Positions 63,431 to 64,000 of a DNA stretch of 64,000 nt are shown in pieces; positions within the stretch are counted from its first letter, which is position 1; every line of letters begins with the position of its first letter. This DNA is from Actinomadura pelletieri DSM 43383 (GTDB taxonomy: Bacteria; Actinomycetota; Actinomycetes; Streptosporangiales; Streptosporangiaceae). The notes under the pieces are model-generated. The model did not search any database, had not been told where the DNA came from, and saw only the letters and a list, made by a program, of their open reading frames with translations. Position numbers and translations under genes: made by a program. The stretch is taken from positions 124,001-188,000 of the forward strand of contig NZ_RBWU01000007.1 of the NCBI RefSeq assembly GCF_003634705.1, given 5' to 3'.

Positions 63431-63946
63431 GTGAGCAAGGTCGATGTGCTGATCCGGCGGCTGGATCCCGGGCTTCCCCTACCCCGGTACGCGCATCCGG
63501 GCGACGCGGGCGCCGATCTCGTCGCGGCCGTGGACGTCCGGCTGCCCCCCGGGGAACGCGCCGTCGTCCCGACCGGCATGGCGATCGCGCTGCCCGATGG
63601 CTACGCCGCTTTCATTCACCCCAGGTCCGGTTTGGGCGCTAGGTTGGGGGTGACGATAGTCAACGCACCCGGTACGGTCGACGCCGGCTATCGGGGTGAG
63701 ATCAAGGTGACCCTGCTGAACACCGACCCCCGCGCCACGGTGAGCCTGCGGCGTGGAGATCGCATCGCGCAGATGGTCGTGCAGCGGGTGGAACGGGCGG
63801 TGTTCCACGAGGTCGCGGAGCTTCCCGGATCGGCGCGCGGAACCGACGGATTCGGCTCCACCGGCGGATTCGGTCGCGGACCCGGCGAGCGTGGGCTCGC
63901 GGGCGCGGATAATGCAGGCAATGAGCACAGTCGAGAAGGAGCGTGA
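63431..63946 (+). CDS. dut: dUTP diphosphatase
   Basis: A 171-residue trimeric dUTPase producing dUMP and keeping uracil out of DNA. The five motifs are visible: 'HPGDAGADLVAA' (I), 'IHPRSGLGARLG' (II), 'NAPGTVDAGYRGEIKVTLLNTD' (III), 'RRGDRIAQMVVQRV' (IV) and the C-terminal 'ARGTDGFGSTGGFG' (V). GTG 63431 follows GAGGTGG. The C-terminal extension of about 20 residues after motif V is probably disordered. The next gene starts 3 bases after its stop. Confidence 0.97.
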   Translation: MSKVDVLIRRLDPGLPLPRYAHPGDAGADLVAAVDVRLPPGERAVVPTGMAIALPDGYAAFIHPRSGLGARLGVTIVNAPGTVDAGYRGEIKVTLLNTDPRATVSLRRGDRIAQMVVQRVERAVFHEVAELPGSARGTDGFGSTGGFGRGPGERGLAGADNAGNEHSREGA

Positions 63947-63949
63947 ATC

Positions 63950-64000
63950 GTGGTTTTTGGACGTCGCCGGCAGGCCGAGGAGCCCGAGAAGGGGCCCGAG
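63950..64000 (+). CDS. N-terminus of a DUF3710-like protein, cut by the window edge
   Basis: GTG 63950 behind AGAAGGAG opens a frame 'MVFGRRRQAEEPEKGPE' to the last base. The FGRRR start and its position after dut match the DUF3710 gene of other actinomycetes. Only 17 codons are visible. Confidence 0.6.
   Translation, partial: MVFGRRRQAEEPEKGPE

Overview
The window is high-GC, high-third-position-GC DNA from an actinomycete. The gene content (GSII-type glutamine synthetase, SepH, DUF4193, DUF4235, coproporphyrin-type ferrochelatase, valS, dut followed by a DUF3710-like start, a second YidC with DUF6412) fits a filamentous Streptosporangiales-type organism. An Actinomadura or Thermomonosporaceae relative is my guess; no rRNA is present to test it.

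Layout. 1-2.8 kb: a secreted beta-helix protein cut by the left edge, glnII with a candidate GlnR box, and a small membrane protein. 2.9-15.1 kb: a tightly coupled four-gene operon (every junction a 4-bp ATGA overlap) encoding two polyunsaturated-fatty-acid/polyketide-like megasynthases, a free acyl carrier protein and a GT1 glycosyltransferase. This looks like a glycolipid-type pathway, but the first megasynthase has lost the expected catalytic residue in its NMO-like, KS, AT and KR domains, and the second has lost the AT serine while keeping an intact KS and dehydratase. 15.1-23.0 kb: a HerA-like P-loop ATPase with a DUF1361 protein, facing a membrane protein with a coupling-protein-like C-terminus and a Ser/Thr-rich tail, which in turn converges on a DUF2510 / proline-repeat / M48 membrane peptidase; this may be one uncharacterised membrane machine. 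23.1-28.9 kb: housekeeping and hypothetical genes (PNPOx-like, Nif3/DUF34, zinc-ribbon coiled coil, RNase H/phosphatase fusion), the RNase P RNA gene rnpB, and a nucleotidyltransferase paired with a 58-residue membrane protein. 29-38 kb: a SulP-carbonic anhydrase fusion, a disordered Gly/Tyr/Pro-rich membrane protein, a PEBP lipoprotein, NDH-2 (ndh) behind a perfect-looking Rex operator, and a DrrAB-type ABC exporter. 38-49 kb: a bacterial-PH pair, SepH, a Thr/Pro-rich membrane protein ending inside a 16-copy 19-bp repeat, an aldonolactone oxidase, ferrochelatase with inositol monophosphatase, and a two-component system. 49-54 kb: two membrane Ser/Thr kinases in an operon, one with an extracellular oligopeptide-binding domain. 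54-64 kb: DUF4193, a conserved unknown, three 151-bp tandem repeats, DUF4235, valS, a type-VII-secretion-like gene set with an AT-richer terminal gene, a YbaB-like protein, YidC/DUF6412, dut, and the first codons of a DUF3710-like gene.

Operon logic is visible throughout as 4-bp stop/start overlaps. Convergent gene pairs are separated either by long perfect inverted repeats without a U tract or by only a few bases. No tRNA, rRNA, CRISPR array, insertion sequence or phage gene was recognised. Domain assignments come from reading motifs by eye against remembered family patterns, without database searches.
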